From: Fidelibacterota bacterium
GTDB lineage: Bacteria; Fidelibacterota; UBA8477; JABMPR01
DNA: 64,000 nt
Assembly: GCA_018673925.1 (NCBI GenBank)
Contig: JABHBL010000004.1
Span: 1-64,000, forward strand
Reading direction: 5' to 3'
Shown here: positions 33,719 through 43,616 of the stretch, in pieces
How positions within the stretch are numbered: the first letter of the stretch is position 1
Layout: every line of letters starts with the position of its first letter
Made by a program: the position numbers and the translations under genes
The notes under the pieces: generated by a model
Told to the model about the DNA's origin: nothing
Database searches by the model: none
What the model saw: only the letters and a program-made list of their open reading frames with translations

Positions 33719-34645
33719 CTACTCCTGAATTTTAAAGTGGGCTTGGAAAAGTCGACTCTGTCCATTGCTTGGCTTGTTCAATTCTTTCAGCAGGGTCTTT
33801 GCGCTTGTGAAGCCACCTGCCTTGAATTTGACATTACTCCGGCGGCTTGTAAAATACAGCATTTGTGACTTGGTATCAACAAAGGGACAGTAATCCATAT
33901 ACTTCGAATTAAAATCTGGCCCCAGGTTTTCAGCCTCTGTCCAAGTTTTATCAGCTTTCCTGAAAGAAATGTATAGATCGCCACTTCCCAGACCATCCTC
34001 CCGATTGTAGCCAGAAAAAAGCAGATAGGATTCATCGGGCGCTATAAAGGCGTTAAATTCATATCCAGGGGTGTTAATGGAATCGCTGAGAGAGATGGGT
34101 GGGCCAAAATTATTACCTGTTCTGGTGCTATAGAAAATGTCATCCTTACCCTTTGAATCAGGCCCATCGCTGGTGAAATAGAGAGTGCCCTCTTGAGTTA
34201 ACGAGGGGTAAAACTCATGGTGCTCTGTATTTACTGGAGCGCCTAAATTGATCGGATGCGACCACTTTGACTTGGAGTCATCACGTTGAACCATCCAAAG
34301 ATCATAGTCTTTAACTTTTGAACTATCTGAAGAAAGAGGTCGGTTAGATGCAAAATAGAGCTGCCTCCCATTACTTGAGAGAAAGGGCTCTAGGTCTGAA
34401 TGACTCCCAGAAAAGGATGTAATTTCTGGTTTGCGCCATTTGTTGCGAATTTTACGGGAAACCATGATAACGGATACCTCTCCCAGAGGGCTCTGAGCCG
34501 TAAAGAAAGCTTCATTCTCAATCAGCGTAAGATCCCGAACATTGGGAAACTCCTGCAGGATATCTTCTAAAAAAGGGGAGGGTTTTTCATGGCCTGAAAG
34601 TGAAGTAAGCAGGACAAGACATATAATCAGAATAAAATATCGCAT
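33719..34645 (-). CDS. Exported PD40/WD40-like beta-propeller protein
   Basis: A 308-residue protein with a short signal peptide (MRYFILIICLVLLTSLSG). Four to five PD40-type repeats follow: LEPFLSSNGRQLYFASNRPL, EFYPSLTQEGTLYFTSDGPD, EFNAFIAPDESYLLFSGYNR and DYCPFVDTKSQMLYFTSRRS, each with the D-x-x-x-YFxS pattern seen in TolB and in OmpA-associated proteins. It should form a periplasmic or surface propeller. Unlike many relatives it has no OmpA domain. It seems to be transcribed alone, with rarA divergent from it. Confidence 0.82.
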   Translation of the reverse strand: MRYFILIICLVLLTSLSGHEKPSPFLEDILQEFPNVRDLTLIENEAFFTAQSPLGEVSVIMVSRKIRNKWRKPEITSFSGSHSDLEPFLSSNGRQLYFASNRPLSSDSSKVKDYDLWMVQRDDSKSKWSHPINLGAPVNTEHHEFYPSLTQEGTLYFTSDGPDSKGKDDIFYSTRTGNNFGPPISLSDSINTPGYEFNAFIAPDESYLLFSGYNREDGLGSGDLYISFRKADKTWTEAENLGPDFNSKYMDYCPFVDTKSQMLYFTSRRSNVKFKAGGFTSAKTLLKELNKPSNGQSRLFQAHFKIQE

Positions 34646-34875
34646 AGGTTTCCTATGGTGGGTTTATGTTAAGACTTCTCTGCACAATCTGCCAGGCCTG
34701 CTGGAAATCCACAATATAAATCGTTAAACGGATTCCAGTCTCGATAAGGGCCAGGCAATAGGAAGCTAACCCTCAATCAATTGACATGACAAAAGCTGTG
34801 AATGAGAAGGCTGAGAAGGGTAATCAAAGATACTTTTTGCTTATTCCTACATCCACAGGGGTTATTTTCTAGGCC

Positions 34876-36213
34876 ATGAGTCTTTTCAATAATGCCGATA
34901 ACCCCAGCACGCTGCCACCTCTGGCAGAACGTATGCGTCCCAGCACACTCACTGCTTTTTTAGGACAGCAGCATCTGGTGGCGGAGAACAGGCTCCTTGC
35001 AAAAGCGATTCAAGCAGACCGCCTGTTTTCAATCATTCTTTGGGGACCTCCAGGTTGTGGGAAAACCACTCTGGCCAAAATAATTGCCAGCCAGATTGAA
35101 GCACATTTCTATGAACTTTCTGCTGTGTCATCGGGAGTTAAAGATGTTCGTGAGGCCATGGCCAAGGCCAAAGCCAATCGAGAGTTGGGAAAACCCAGCA
35201 TCTTATTTATTGATGAAATACATCGTTTTAATAAAGCCCAACAGGATGCTCTGCTTCAGGCCGTGGAGAATGGGGTCATAACGCTCATCGGTGCCACTAC
35301 AGAGAACCCCAGTTTTGAAGTAATATCACCTTTGTTAAGCCGTTGTCAGGTACTCAAACTGAATTCTCACAGTAAAGAAGATCTGGCAGAAATACTTGAG
35401 CATGCCATCTCTGAAGACCTCTTTTTAAGTACTCAAAACATCCAGTTCGAAGACGAGGGCAAAGATTTGCTCCTGGAATCAGTTTCTGGGGATGCCCGAC
35501 GTTTGTTAAATGCCCTCGAGATAAGTACTTCAGTAGCTACACCAGATCGAGATAAGGATCAGGTCATTACCATTACCGAAGAGCACGTCAGGGAAGCCCT
35601 TCAGAATAAGCATCAGCTGTACGACAAAACTGGCGACTATCATTATGATGCAATCTCAGCATTTATAAAAAGTGTACGGGGCAGCGATCCTGATGCCTCC
35701 CTGTACTGGCTCTCTGTTATGCTGGAAGGTGGAGAAGATCCCATTTTTGTTGCGAGACGTCTAATTATCCTGGCTTCAGAAGACGTAGGGAATGCAGATC
35801 CCCAGGCTTTAACCCTGGCCACCTCAGGGCTACAGGCGGTACATGCTATTGGAATGCCAGAAGGTGCTATTGTCTTGTCACAGGTCACCACTTACCTGGC
35901 TTCCACAACAAAAAGCAATGCCAGCTATATGGCCCTGCGAGCAGCCCAGGAAACCGTTCGGGAAGAAGGTGCCAAATCTGTACCCCTTCACCTACGCAAC
36001 GCCCCAACCAGTCTGATGAAAGATCAAGGTCACGGGAAGGGGTATCACTATCCTCATAATTACCCCGGTCACTTTAGCGATCAGAACTATTTCCCTGATG
36101 AACTGAAAAACAAACAGTTCTACAGACCCACAACAGAAGGGATAGAAAAACGTATATACGAACGTCTCGTAACTCTGTGGGCATCGCGGTTTGAGGAACC
36201 TTCCAGTTCATAA
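34876..36213 (+). CDS. rarA: Replication-associated recombination protein RarA (MgsA)
   Basis: A 445-residue AAA+ ATPase of the clamp-loader group that acts at stalled replication forks. It opens [20 protein letters not shown], with Walker [10 protein letters not shown], Walker [20 protein letters not shown], sensor 1 [11 protein letters not shown] and sensor 2 [11 protein letters not shown]. The C-terminal tetramerisation part has [20 protein letters not shown] and the typical end [19 protein letters not shown]. The length is that of the family. It starts with a weak ribosome binding site and is followed after 15 bases by the lptD-like gene. Confidence 0.96.
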   Translation: MSLFNNADNPSTLPPLAERMRPSTLTAFLGQQHLVAENRLLAKAIQADRLFSIILWGPPGCGKTTLAKIIASQIEAHFYELSAVSSGVKDVREAMAKAKANRELGKPSILFIDEIHRFNKAQQDALLQAVENGVITLIGATTENPSFEVISPLLSRCQVLKLNSHSKEDLAEILEHAISEDLFLSTQNIQFEDEGKDLLLESVSGDARRLLNALEISTSVATPDRDKDQVITITEEHVREALQNKHQLYDKTGDYHYDAISAFIKSVRGSDPDASLYWLSVMLEGGEDPIFVARRLIILASEDVGNADPQALTLATSGLQAVHAIGMPEGAIVLSQVTTYLASTTKSNASYMALRAAQETVREEGAKSVPLHLRNAPTSLMKDQGHGKGYHYPHNYPGHFSDQNYFPDELKNKQFYRPTTEGIEKRIYERLVTLWASRFEEPSSS

Positions 36214-36228
36214 CCCATTCAAACCCTC

Positions 36229-39200
36229 ATGCAGCCCTTAATCAGACCACTCGTTATCCGCCTCACACTCCTCTGCATATTATTCGTCTTGAGTAATTCA
36301 TTGACCCTGGCCGCACGGGGTGAAAAGCTGGAGCTGATTCGGGCAGATGAAATCCAATCCTTTACTCGTGGGGGAATCACCTACCGCCGCCTGGTTGGTG
36401 ATGTAAAAATGAGACGGGGAGATGCCCTACTCAACTGTGATGTGGCAGAATTTCAAATGGAGAAAGACGAGGCCCTACTGAGTGGTCATGTCACCATCAC
36501 AACTCCAGACTCAAAACTATCCAGCAATACTGCTCGCTACGCTGGAAGTGATGAATATGTAGAGCTCCTCGGTGATGCCCGTTTTGAGGATGATCCCTTT
36601 GTGGTAACCGCACAAAAACTGGGCTATTACATCGATCTAAAAAAGGTTCTGGCAACCGATGAACCAACCCTGGTAGATAGTGGTTCCACACTAATGGCAG
36701 ATACTATTTATTATTATGAAGATACGCAGCTTGGCGATGCCAGGGGGAGTGCTTCCATGGTGAATACCACGGATAGTCTCAGCGTTTCCGGAAGACATTT
36801 GTTGTACTATTCAGGTAAGGATTCTCTACTCAGTTATGGAGATGCTCAATTCAAGAAGTGGTCAGCGGAAGACACTACCCTACAGATTGACTCAGACAGT
36901 CTCAGCCTTGAAGAGGGTTATTTTTTCGCTTGGCAGAATGTGGAGCTGCGTAATGGTGACGCTTTAGGAACCTGCGGACAGGCTGTATACATGCAGGATG
37001 ATGATGTGGCCATCATGCGGGAAAAACCCGTGCTCCAGGAGAATGATTTTGTATTGAGTGGTGATATTTTTAATCTGCATATGGATGATGGCGATCTGAA
37101 ATCGGTATATGTCCCTGAAAACCCCCACTTCACTCAGAAAAAAGCTTCAGACGATACCACTTTTACAGATTGGTTGGATGGCAAGGTAATGGCTGTTGAA
37201 TTCAGTGAGGGACAGCCGGAGACAGTGACCCTAATCGAAATGGCCACCTCCTTTTTCAATGTGATTGAAGAGGGAACCTATAAGGGTTCTAACAAAGTAA
37301 GTGGTGACACCCTGTTTATCCTTCTTTCAGACTCCAGCATCTCTGATATTTCCGTAACAGGTGGGGCAGAAGGCGAATTTACACCTGCCAGAGGCAGTAC
37401 GGATATTTCATCTCCCATCAAATATTGGGCTCATCATATCGCCTATAGTATGCAGAATGAAACGACCCAACTTAAAACCAAAGCCTCAATTGATTATGGT
37501 GATATGAAATTGAAAGCGGGTCATGTCGGTGTGTACTGGCGTCAAAATCTTCTACGAGCCCGAAGTCTGGTTGATACGCTTGGCTCACAGGACTATCCAG
37601 TTCTTTCTCAGAAAGGTCAAGAGGATTTCAACGGCCAGAGCATGGTTTACGACCTGAAAACCCGACGGGGCAAAGTGGCTGCAGGTAGAACCAAGATGGA
37701 TGATGGTAATTATTACGGTGAAGAACTAACCCGCATTAATGAAGATATCTATCTCATGGAAGACGGCTACTACACCACTTGTGATATTGAGGATCACCCA
37801 CACTTTTATTTCTATAGCAGACAAATGAAATTGTTTACTGATAAAATTATCATCGCCAAGCCTGTGGTTCTCTACATTGCTGACATTCCATTGATTGCCC
37901 TACCCTTTGCGGTTTTCCCTCAGAAAAAAGGACGCAGCTCTGGATTTATCCTGCCTTCTTATGACTACCGACCTACCAATGGAGGGCGTGCCCTGAAAGG
38001 TTTTGGGTACTATTGGGCTATCAATGATTATTCCGACTTCAAAATGACTGGTACCTTCTGGGATCAATACGAAGAATTCAATTTACGAAGTGTACTCAGG
38101 TATAAAATGCGCTATAAAATCAACGGCTCCATTGACGCTTCAATGGTTTCAGATCGTAATGCCCTGGATGATCCCATGAATTGGAAATGGCGGCTAAAAT
38201 TTAATCATTCACAGACCATTGACCCAAGTTTCACCATTCGAGCAGATGGAGAACTCTCAGGTGATGCAAATTTCGATAGAAATTATAGCCATGATCAAGA
38301 CCAGCGTTTGAATACCAAGCTGCATTCTGGTATTTCCATCAACAAAAAATTTGAATCTATCAACAGCACGACCTCTCTAAGTGGAACCTATGATGAAAAC
38401 CTCCAGGTTACTCGTCGAGTAGGGGAGGCACCTGAATCTACGGGGATTAAGCTGACGGGACCCACGCTAGCCTTACCTTCCTTTCGATTCAGTCGTGCAT
38501 CGTCTCCCATTATCAAGGTAAAAGGGAATCAGGAGCACTGGTATAATAGCTTCCGCTGGAGCTACAATAATGCATTTAGCAATCGACGGAAGTGGAGCTA
38601 TCTGTCCTATGATAATCCTGACAGTCAGGCAATGGATACACTCCTCTGGCAGGAAGACATTGTGGATACGCGAACCTGGAATCACAATATGAGTCTTTCA
38701 GGGGACACTCAGGTGATGAAGGTGTTGAAACTGGTGGGGTCAGTTTCCTATAAAGATGCCTGGGGCTTTAAATACTTCGATCCCATTCTGGATGACAATG
38801 GTTTGGCCCTGGTTGATACTGGTTCAGGTGCTATTGAAACCACAGAAATCGAAGGTTTTATTCGTCGTGGAACCTTCAGTACCAGCGCCAGTCTGAATAC
38901 AAAAGTGTATGGAATCTTTCCAGTAAAAATTGGACCACTACAGGCTATCAGACACACCTTGACCCCCTCGATGTCCCTGAGTTATACACCCGACTTTTCA
39001 ACCGATTTTTGGGGGTATACAGAATCTCTGACAGACACAACTGGCGCAGAACAACGCTTCGATCGATTTGCCGGAAGTGATCTGGGAGCCACATCAAGCA
39101 ATGAAGCCCTACGAATGAGTTGGAGATTGAACAATGTTTTTGACTATAAATTGCTTCAAAATAATGTGGAGAGTAAGTCCCAGTTTTTCACATGGAATAT

Positions 39201-39879
39201 GAGTGGATCATATAATTTTAAAGCTGATTCCTTGAAAGCATCGGATATTTCCAGCAGCATGAAAGTGAATATTGGGAAATCCTTTCGGCTCAGTCCCAGC
39301 ATGACTTATGAGGTCTATGAAAGAGACTCAACAGGCACACATAAGATAGACAAGTTCCGAGCACCACGAATGACCCGGGCTGGTTTCAGCTTTGGTTTTA
39401 AGCTGGAAGGAGCGGCACCCGGGGGTTTGCGTTCAGGTCCTCGTGAGAAAATTTCTGCAGATAGTTTGAGTGCTGACTCTGCACAAGGTTTTGATGAGGA
39501 TTTTGATATTGGTGAGATCAAAGTTCCTAGGCCTGGTTCTGGCCGCAGCACCGCCGCCTGGACAGCTAATTTTAGTTTTAGTTATTCATATAGTCATCAG
39601 AATCCATTGGATGAAGCCAAACAAACTTTTAACCTGGGCACCAACTTAAAGTTTAATCTTTCTGATAACTGGGCTGTTAATTACAATCCTAGATTCAACC
39701 TCATGGATAAAAAATTGGTAAGTGGTTCTGTTGGAGTTACCCGGAAACTGCATTGTTGGAAGATGACCCTATCCTGGACACCCATGGGTAGATGGGGAGG
39801 TTTAAACCTGACAATCCGCCCCAATGCTTCTCAACTTCAAGACTTGAAAGTGGAACATACTGCTCATAGAAAATATTAA
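36229..39879 (+). CDS. lptD: LptD/OstA-family outer-membrane protein
   Basis: A 1216-residue outer-membrane protein. A signal peptide (to about residue 29, SLTLAARG) is followed by an unusually long N-terminal OstA/LptA-like jellyroll region (about residues 30-400, several repeats such as LLNCDVAEFQMEKDEALLSG and YVELLGDARFEDDPFVVTA). After YYTTCDIEDHPHFYFYSRQM comes the LptD barrel region (DIPLIALPFAVFPQKKGRSS, FILPSYDYR). It would insert lipopolysaccharide or a related glycolipid into the outer leaflet. It is much longer than E. coli LptD (784) owing to the extended N-terminus, as in other FCB bacteria. The C-terminal 130 residues hold an acidic and Ser-rich insert within the barrel. Confidence 0.88.
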   Translation: MQPLIRPLVIRLTLLCILFVLSNSLTLAARGEKLELIRADEIQSFTRGGITYRRLVGDVKMRRGDALLNCDVAEFQMEKDEALLSGHVTITTPDSKLSSNTARYAGSDEYVELLGDARFEDDPFVVTAQKLGYYIDLKKVLATDEPTLVDSGSTLMADTIYYYEDTQLGDARGSASMVNTTDSLSVSGRHLLYYSGKDSLLSYGDAQFKKWSAEDTTLQIDSDSLSLEEGYFFAWQNVELRNGDALGTCGQAVYMQDDDVAIMREKPVLQENDFVLSGDIFNLHMDDGDLKSVYVPENPHFTQKKASDDTTFTDWLDGKVMAVEFSEGQPETVTLIEMATSFFNVIEEGTYKGSNKVSGDTLFILLSDSSISDISVTGGAEGEFTPARGSTDISSPIKYWAHHIAYSMQNETTQLKTKASIDYGDMKLKAGHVGVYWRQNLLRARSLVDTLGSQDYPVLSQKGQEDFNGQSMVYDLKTRRGKVAAGRTKMDDGNYYGEELTRINEDIYLMEDGYYTTCDIEDHPHFYFYSRQMKLFTDKIIIAKPVVLYIADIPLIALPFAVFPQKKGRSSGFILPSYDYRPTNGGRALKGFGYYWAINDYSDFKMTGTFWDQYEEFNLRSVLRYKMRYKINGSIDASMVSDRNALDDPMNWKWRLKFNHSQTIDPSFTIRADGELSGDANFDRNYSHDQDQRLNTKLHSGISINKKFESINSTTSLSGTYDENLQVTRRVGEAPESTGIKLTGPTLALPSFRFSRASSPIIKVKGNQEHWYNSFRWSYNNAFSNRRKWSYLSYDNPDSQAMDTLLWQEDIVDTRTWNHNMSLSGDTQVMKVLKLVGSVSYKDAWGFKYFDPILDDNGLALVDTGSGAIETTEIEGFIRRGTFSTSASLNTKVYGIFPVKIGPLQAIRHTLTPSMSLSYTPDFSTDFWGYTESLTDTTGAEQRFDRFAGSDLGATSSNEALRMSWRLNNVFDYKLLQNNVESKSQFFTWNMSGSYNFKADSLKASDISSSMKVNIGKSFRLSPSMTYEVYERDSTGTHKIDKFRAPRMTRAGFSFGFKLEGAAPGGLRSGPREKISADSLSADSAQGFDEDFDIGEIKVPRPGSGRSTAAWTANFSFSYSYSHQNPLDEAKQTFNLGTNLKFNLSDNWAVNYNPRFNLMDKKLVSGSVGVTRKLHCWKMTLSWTPMGRWGGLNLTIRPNASQLQDLKVEHTAHRKY

Positions 39880-40033
39880 AAGCTCTATAGTCCATTCCCG
39901 ATTACTGCTTTAAACACAAAGACATCAGCACTAAAAAAACCTAAATAGTCTTGTGCAGAATAGGCGTAGACTTTTTTTTATCCGGGATTACTTTTAGTAC
40001 AAGCATTTTAAAACCATAATTTCGGAGTGTCTG

Positions 40034-40663
40034 GTGTCCCAAGTCATTGAGTTGAAATCTCATCCACTCGTCTCACACAACTTAGCCATCCTGAGAAGTA
40101 AAGACACTGACAGTCAACGGTTTAGAGAATCAGCTCAAAGACTGAGCAGTATTGTGCTTATGGCTGCCACTGAATCATTAAACACTGTTGAGCAGAGTGT
40201 TGAAACACCCATGCAAAAAACCACTGAAATGGTTTTCGCTGAAGACATCTGGTTTATCCCTGTTCTAAGAGCAGGCCTGGCTATGGTAGATATCGGTCTC
40301 AGTCTTTTACCAGATGCGCATGTTGGATTTGTGGGTCTCTATAGAGATGAAGAGACTCTGGAGCCCCAGTATTACTACAAAAATTTGCCGGATTATTCAA
40401 TGTCCGCCCACAGCTGTTTTCTCATGGATCCCATGCTGGCAACGGGTGGAAGTGCCTGTGCGGCGATTGATTTGTTAAAATCTCAAGGTGCCACAGACAT
40501 CCGACTATTGACTCTGATCTGCGCTCCGGAAGGCATAAAAGAAGTCTTTGCAAAGCATCCAGATGTGGCCATTTTTACTGCTTCTGTAGATGAACGATTA
40601 AATGAGGTAGGATACATCGTCCCCGGTCTTGGGGATGCAGGTGACCGATATTTTGGGACTTGA
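40034..40663 (+). CDS. upp: Uracil phosphoribosyltransferase
   Basis: A 209-residue enzyme making UMP from uracil and PRPP for pyrimidine salvage. Conserved stretches are HPLVSHNLAILRSKDTDSQR at the N-terminus, VPVLRAGLAMVD-like segment FIPVLRAGLAMVDIG, the PRPP-binding loop MDPMLATGGSACAAIDLL, and the C-terminal uracil-binding VPGLGDAGDRYFGT. The start is a GTG at 40034 with CGGAGTG upstream. It may serve the same nucleoside salvage route as the microcompartment aldolase, since breaking down deoxynucleosides gives free bases and deoxyribose-phosphate (inference). Confidence 0.96.
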   Translation: MSQVIELKSHPLVSHNLAILRSKDTDSQRFRESAQRLSSIVLMAATESLNTVEQSVETPMQKTTEMVFAEDIWFIPVLRAGLAMVDIGLSLLPDAHVGFVGLYRDEETLEPQYYYKNLPDYSMSAHSCFLMDPMLATGGSACAAIDLLKSQGATDIRLLTLICAPEGIKEVFAKHPDVAIFTASVDERLNEVGYIVPGLGDAGDRYFGT

Positions 40664-40692
40664 GCTCTAAGTTCAGCCCAAAAACGGCGGAA

Positions 40693-40721
40693 GGGAGGAC
40701 AGTCCGGGCGGACTGCCTCCC
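40693..40721. terminator. GC-rich hairpin between convergent genes, possible terminator
   Basis: GGGAGG-A-CAGTCCG (40693-40706) pairs with CGGACTGCCTCCC (40709-40721): 13 bp with one bulged A and a two-base centre. No T-run follows on the plus strand. On the minus strand a short one (GTTTTT) follows about 10 bases later. It could end the motor operon or upp. Confidence 0.45.
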
Positions 40722-40768
40722 CTCCTATCTCGCTAGTGCAGGACAGCGGAGATATCTTCATCAGCTAG

Positions 40769-41698
40769 CTACTCGATAAAGTCGGCCTCGGCGAACTCCT
40801 CGATACTGAAATCATTATCTGGATCAGCGTCCATTTGTAGGATGAATTCCACAACCTTCTTTTGTGCTCCCTCTACCTGCTTGCGAGAAACGGGTCCTTC
40901 TTTGGGTTCATACATGGCCTGCTTCTTCTGAGGCAGGTTCTCTATAACCCTGTCGCTTAATTCCTGATCTTGCCCCTTTAGTGCCAGAGCAATATCATCG
41001 ATATCAAGACTGTTGAATACATCTCTGAGAATATTCTCCGGGAGCATGGGCACATTTTCAAAAGTGAAGTGATGTTTTTTCACTTCTTTGGCCAGCTCAG
41101 GATCTTCCTGGGAGAGATAATCAAGAAATTGTCGTTGTTCTTTAGCATCCATGGTTCCCAATAAACCTGCCATGGCTTTACCACCACCTTCTGAATATTC
41201 AGCTTGAGATGGAATTTGCTTGGCTTTTTCACGGAACTCTGAAGCAACTTCCAGGACAGCTTCCAGTGGAACGTCCTTAATCTTTCCAAGATCAACCATG
41301 GCTTCGGTGCGAATTTCAGTGGGAAGTCTCATGAGGAGACGACCTTGCATTTCTGTAGGAATTTGGGCCAGGAGTATGGAAATCGAACGAGTTGGTTCTG
41401 AGCGAATCAAATAGGCGAGATGAACTTCAGTCATACCCTCAAGAAAAGCAAAGGGTTGGGAGGTTGCATCCTTGGCATCAGCTGCAAATTTCTTGGACAT
41501 AAAGGAGAAATAGAATTCCTCGAGCACCATCTTCTTAAATTCAAAATGCACGCTTTTTATTTGGGGTACACGCTGGCGGACCGCAATGATTTCCTGATCG
41601 GTCAGATTTGGGAACAACTGTCCCGCAAGACGTGCTCCTAATATATCAAAAAGAATTGCGGCTTTATCAATACCGGCTAGTTTTTTTGTAGTAGCCAT
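40769..41698 (-). CDS. FliG-like rotor protein
   Basis: A 309-residue FliG homologue. N-terminal helices (KLAGIDKAAILFDILGARLA) would meet the FliF tail. The middle domain is degenerate: the EHPQ motif that binds FliM reads SEPT (100-103). The next part is well kept (GGGKAMAGLLGTMDAKEQRQ, FLDYLSQEDPELAKEV, HHFTFENVPMLP). In the C-terminal torque domain the residue matching E. coli K264 is K241 (ALALKGQ), R281 is Lys258 or 259, and the acidic pair D288/D289 falls in a shortened stretch (YEPKE) before GPVSRKQVEGAQKKVV. It should be the cytoplasmic rotor of the motor encoded by this operon. The start overlaps the FliF-like stop (TAATG). FliM and FliN are absent. Confidence 0.88.
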   Translation of the reverse strand: MATTKKLAGIDKAAILFDILGARLAGQLFPNLTDQEIIAVRQRVPQIKSVHFEFKKMVLEEFYFSFMSKKFAADAKDATSQPFAFLEGMTEVHLAYLIRSEPTRSISILLAQIPTEMQGRLLMRLPTEIRTEAMVDLGKIKDVPLEAVLEVASEFREKAKQIPSQAEYSEGGGKAMAGLLGTMDAKEQRQFLDYLSQEDPELAKEVKKHHFTFENVPMLPENILRDVFNSLDIDDIALALKGQDQELSDRVIENLPQKKQAMYEPKEGPVSRKQVEGAQKKVVEFILQMDADPDNDFSIEEFAEADFIE

Positions 41699-43584
41699 TA
41701 TTTTTGCCCCTTCTTTTTCTTTTTACCATTCGATTTTTCTTCTTCCTCAGTTTCTTCTTCCTCTTCGGCTTCGCCAGTATCCTGTAGCCAGTCCTTCACA
41801 ATACTGGAGGCTGAACCAGGCTTACTTACAGCCAGGGAGACGACTGATTTTTTAATACTATCCACTTCATCCAGTAACTCTGGATCGATTTCCGGTTCAG
41901 GAATGAGATCTTCTTCAGGTTCTGCTTCAACTTCAGGAGTTGGTTCAGGCTCTACTGTTGCCTGGGTCATGTCCTGTGATGGAGGTAATTCTGGAGCCTG
42001 ACGACGGCCACCCATGAGGGCACCGATAATCACGGCTAAACCGACCAGTACAGCAGCACCAATAATGAAAAGCCACAGGAGATCATCTTCATCTTCTGGT
42101 AGCATGGTTGCCTGGAGTCTCTGGTTCTCAAGATCATCCATTTGCTGTTTGAGTTTATCTTCGCGATCTTTGATGGCAGATTTTTCAGCTTCTCTACGTT
42201 TTTGCTCAAGCTCAAGCTTCAGACGCTGCTCTTCTTCAAGATCCACAGCGGACAGTTGATCTTTGAGATCATCAAGTTGTTCAGAGAGAAGAGCTAACCT
42301 TAAGGAGTCCTGACGTAAGCGATCCTGAGCTTGTTCCTGCTGGGCTTCAAATAATTGTCGACGTTCTTCTGCTAAACGGCTTTCTTCCTGCTCGCGTAAA
42401 TCTCTTAACTCATTCTCGCGCTGTTGAATCCGTTCTTCTTCTTGAAGACGCAGTTGTGCTAGTTCAGCTTCATGTTCTTTCTGTTTATCAGCCTCTTCCT
42501 GTCGGATGCGGGCCATTTCAACGTCACGAGCTTCCTTGTTAGCTTGATCAAGTTTCATCTGCTCTTGTTGAGCTTCTAAATCTTTAATGCGCTTATTCTC
42601 AGTTTCTTCTTTCTGACGGGCTTCAATTGCTGTCATTTTTTCAGCAATGGATTTCAGAAGAAGTTGTTCTGTGTCAGGCTTGTCATTGGTAGCGCCCTGA
42701 AAATCAGCTGTCATAACCTGTAACTTGTCACCACGCTCTCTGTTGAAATGGGCTGCAACCATGGTTACAGTGCGAATATTTTCAATAATCTGAGGGGAGA
42801 TGGGGTCTTCCAGGATAACGGTCAACTCCATTTTGTTTACGCGTAGGCTTGGACCACTAATACTGGCAACCGTATGACGGGACAATTTTGCATTACCACT
42901 TTCAGAATAGCTCACCAGATTCTGGTCTTCGGTGTTTTCTGTGACGCTTTGAATATCCTCTTCCAGGATGACTTCATTTTCTTCAAGTGAAAGACTTGCC
43001 TCAGCGGCAACCTCAGTTTGTGTGGTATCAGGAATCTCAGCTACTTCGTCAAGATCTTCAGCAGCAGCATAAACAACATCTTCATTGGTGTCTTCTTCTA
43101 CAGGTACTTCTTCTTCGTATAATTCAAAACCAGGTGATTGAATTCCAGGGAATCCAGGGATATCGGATGGTACATCAGTTTTAATAGGTCGCTTTTTGAG
43201 AATGGTCCGAGTCTTTTTTACACTTGGATCATCTGCTTCTGTACTGGATGATTGAGCCATTCCAGGAGTTTTGTTAAGAGATTGTTTGAAAATTTCCTGC
43301 TCAGGACTGACTTTTCCTTTTTTGGATCCAGGTGCTTCATAAACAGTTGTATATTTTTGAGTTGGTGTTGCTTCCATGACAACATTTACGTTCACAATGA
43401 AATTCTCATGTCGCAGAATGCGATAAACAGCATCACTTACTCTTTGATGAATGGTATTCTCCAGCAGAATCTTTTGGGAGAGCACCTCTTTATTGGTGTC
43501 CGGTAGTGCGAACACCTGAGAGATCAACATCAGTGAGGTAATGATACCGCCTGTTATGATGTGTTTAAATGCTGGATACTTCAT
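41698..43584 (-). CDS. FliF-like ring protein with long coiled coil
   Basis: A 628-residue protein: signal or membrane segment (about 10-27), then half of a ring-building domain resembling FliF RBM3 (38-80: LLENTIHQRVSDAVYRILRH, ENFIVNVNVVMEA), an acidic disordered insert (85-235), and the other half of RBM3 (245-297: NKMELTVILEDPISPQIIEN, then VTMVAAHFNRERGDKLQVMT). A charged coiled coil of about 185 residues (305-490), a membrane helix (502-524: LLWLFIIGAAVLVGLAVIIG) and a cytoplasmic tail follow. The tail contains VVSLAVSKPGSASSIVKDWL (581-600), close to the FliG-binding end of FliF. FliF domains RBM1 and RBM2 are missing. It sits between motB and the FliG-like gene. Confidence 0.82.
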   Translation of the reverse strand: MKYPAFKHIITGGIITSLMLISQVFALPDTNKEVLSQKILLENTIHQRVSDAVYRILRHENFIVNVNVVMEATPTQKYTTVYEAPGSKKGKVSPEQEIFKQSLNKTPGMAQSSSTEADDPSVKKTRTILKKRPIKTDVPSDIPGFPGIQSPGFELYEEEVPVEEDTNEDVVYAAAEDLDEVAEIPDTTQTEVAAEASLSLEENEVILEEDIQSVTENTEDQNLVSYSESGNAKLSRHTVASISGPSLRVNKMELTVILEDPISPQIIENIRTVTMVAAHFNRERGDKLQVMTADFQGATNDKPDTEQLLLKSIAEKMTAIEARQKEETENKRIKDLEAQQEQMKLDQANKEARDVEMARIRQEEADKQKEHEAELAQLRLQEEERIQQRENELRDLREQEESRLAEERRQLFEAQQEQAQDRLRQDSLRLALLSEQLDDLKDQLSAVDLEEEQRLKLELEQKRREAEKSAIKDREDKLKQQMDDLENQRLQATMLPEDEDDLLWLFIIGAAVLVGLAVIIGALMGGRRQAPELPPSQDMTQATVEPEPTPEVEAEPEEDLIPEPEIDPELLDEVDSIKKSVVSLAVSKPGSASSIVKDWLQDTGEAEEEEETEEEEKSNGKKKKKGQK

Positions 43585-43616
43585 ATGCTTCTCCTCGTTT
43601 CTAGCGCCGGTCTCTA

